A stretch of DNA of 64,000 nucleotides from Tenrec ecaudatus (lineage: Eukaryota; Chordata; Mammalia; Afrosoricida; Tenrecidae): the NCBI RefSeq assembly GCF_050624435.1, contig NC_134541.1, positions 103,660,805 through 103,724,804 of the forward strand, read 5' to 3'. The notes beneath the pieces are model-generated. The model did not search any database, was not told the DNA's origin, and saw only the letters and a program-made list of their open reading frames with translations. Position 1 is the first letter of the stretch, and each line of letters starts with the position of its first letter. The position numbers were made by a program, and so were the translations under genes. Positions 63,840 to 64,000 of this stretch are shown here, one piece after another.

Positions 63840-64000
63840 GGCTTATTCCATTGCTATCTAGCTGATGCCGACTCCCGCCAGTCAGAGGGGTCTCCACAGC
63901 GCTTTCCCGGCTGAGTTTTTAGACATAGACTGCGAGACTACTGATCCGAGGGGCCTATGGGTGGACTTGAACCCCCAACCTTGGAGACCACAGCCGTTTG
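63840..64000 (-). mobile_element. AfroSINE, runs off the window
   Basis: 'attgctatctagctgatgccgactc' at the tail and 'ggtggacttgaacccccaacc' near the right edge. The head lies beyond the window. Confidence 0.8.

Noticed and set aside
61456-64000. Search for the METTL22 exon carrying the GAGTG SAM motif
   Set aside because: No candidate with matching phase was found; AfroSINE and RTE copies occupy most of the interval.

Overview
Organism. This is mammalian genomic DNA from Afrotheria, most likely a tenrec (lesser hedgehog tenrec, Echinops telfairi, fits best). Three things point there. There are dozens of AfroSINE copies (tRNA-derived head, RTE-like tail). RTE and L1 remnants carry afrotherian-type 3' ends. 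There is also a SPIN ('SPACE INVADERS') hAT MITE with a perfect 8-bp target duplication, a family known in tenrecs but patchy across mammals. The species call is inference; no database was searched.

Genes. Two real genes are visible, both on the minus strand, in the same order and orientation as on human 16p13. The right end (57,161-61,455) holds the last six coding exons of METTL22, a lysine methyltransferase. All six splice in frame and end in a stop codon. The 5' half of METTL22, with the GxGxG SAM-binding motif, lies beyond base 64,000. About 25 kb further along in the direction of transcription is a CpG island (31,780-32,170) with two CCAAT boxes and a good minus-strand splice donor. It is inferred to be an ABAT promoter and noncoding first exon. 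The first coding exon of ABAT (mitochondrial GABA transaminase), encoding the mitochondrial targeting peptide, is at 8,351-8,461. The remaining ABAT exons are off the left end. So 1-8,350 and 8,462-31,821 are ABAT introns, 32,200-57,000 is intergenic, and 57,161-64,000 is METTL22.

Repeats. Everything else is repeats and unassigned sequence. The left end has an L1 3'UTR inserted inside an RTE element, with an 18-bp target duplication. The ABAT intron is dense in AfroSINEs, RTE 3' ends and MIRs, plus hAT MITEs at 7.7 and 24.7 kb and an 18-bp minisatellite at 16.4-16.6 kb. The intergenic 33.5-45.3 kb block is younger and richer in retroelements. It holds a solo LTR with a 6-bp target duplication, a decayed provirus of the same family with a drastically shortened 3' LTR, and five L1 3'UTR-only fragments, all on the minus strand.

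Limits. I found no new genetic system. The least explained items are a roughly 480-bp interspersed family (20.6, 40.4 and 48.6 kb, probably a short copy at 35.2 kb), the shortened LTR and antisense-open segment of the provirus, and the 18-bp array. Nearly all other open reading frames are chance frames in repeats or shadows of the exons. Repeat boundaries without a target duplication are accurate to roughly 10-30 bp.
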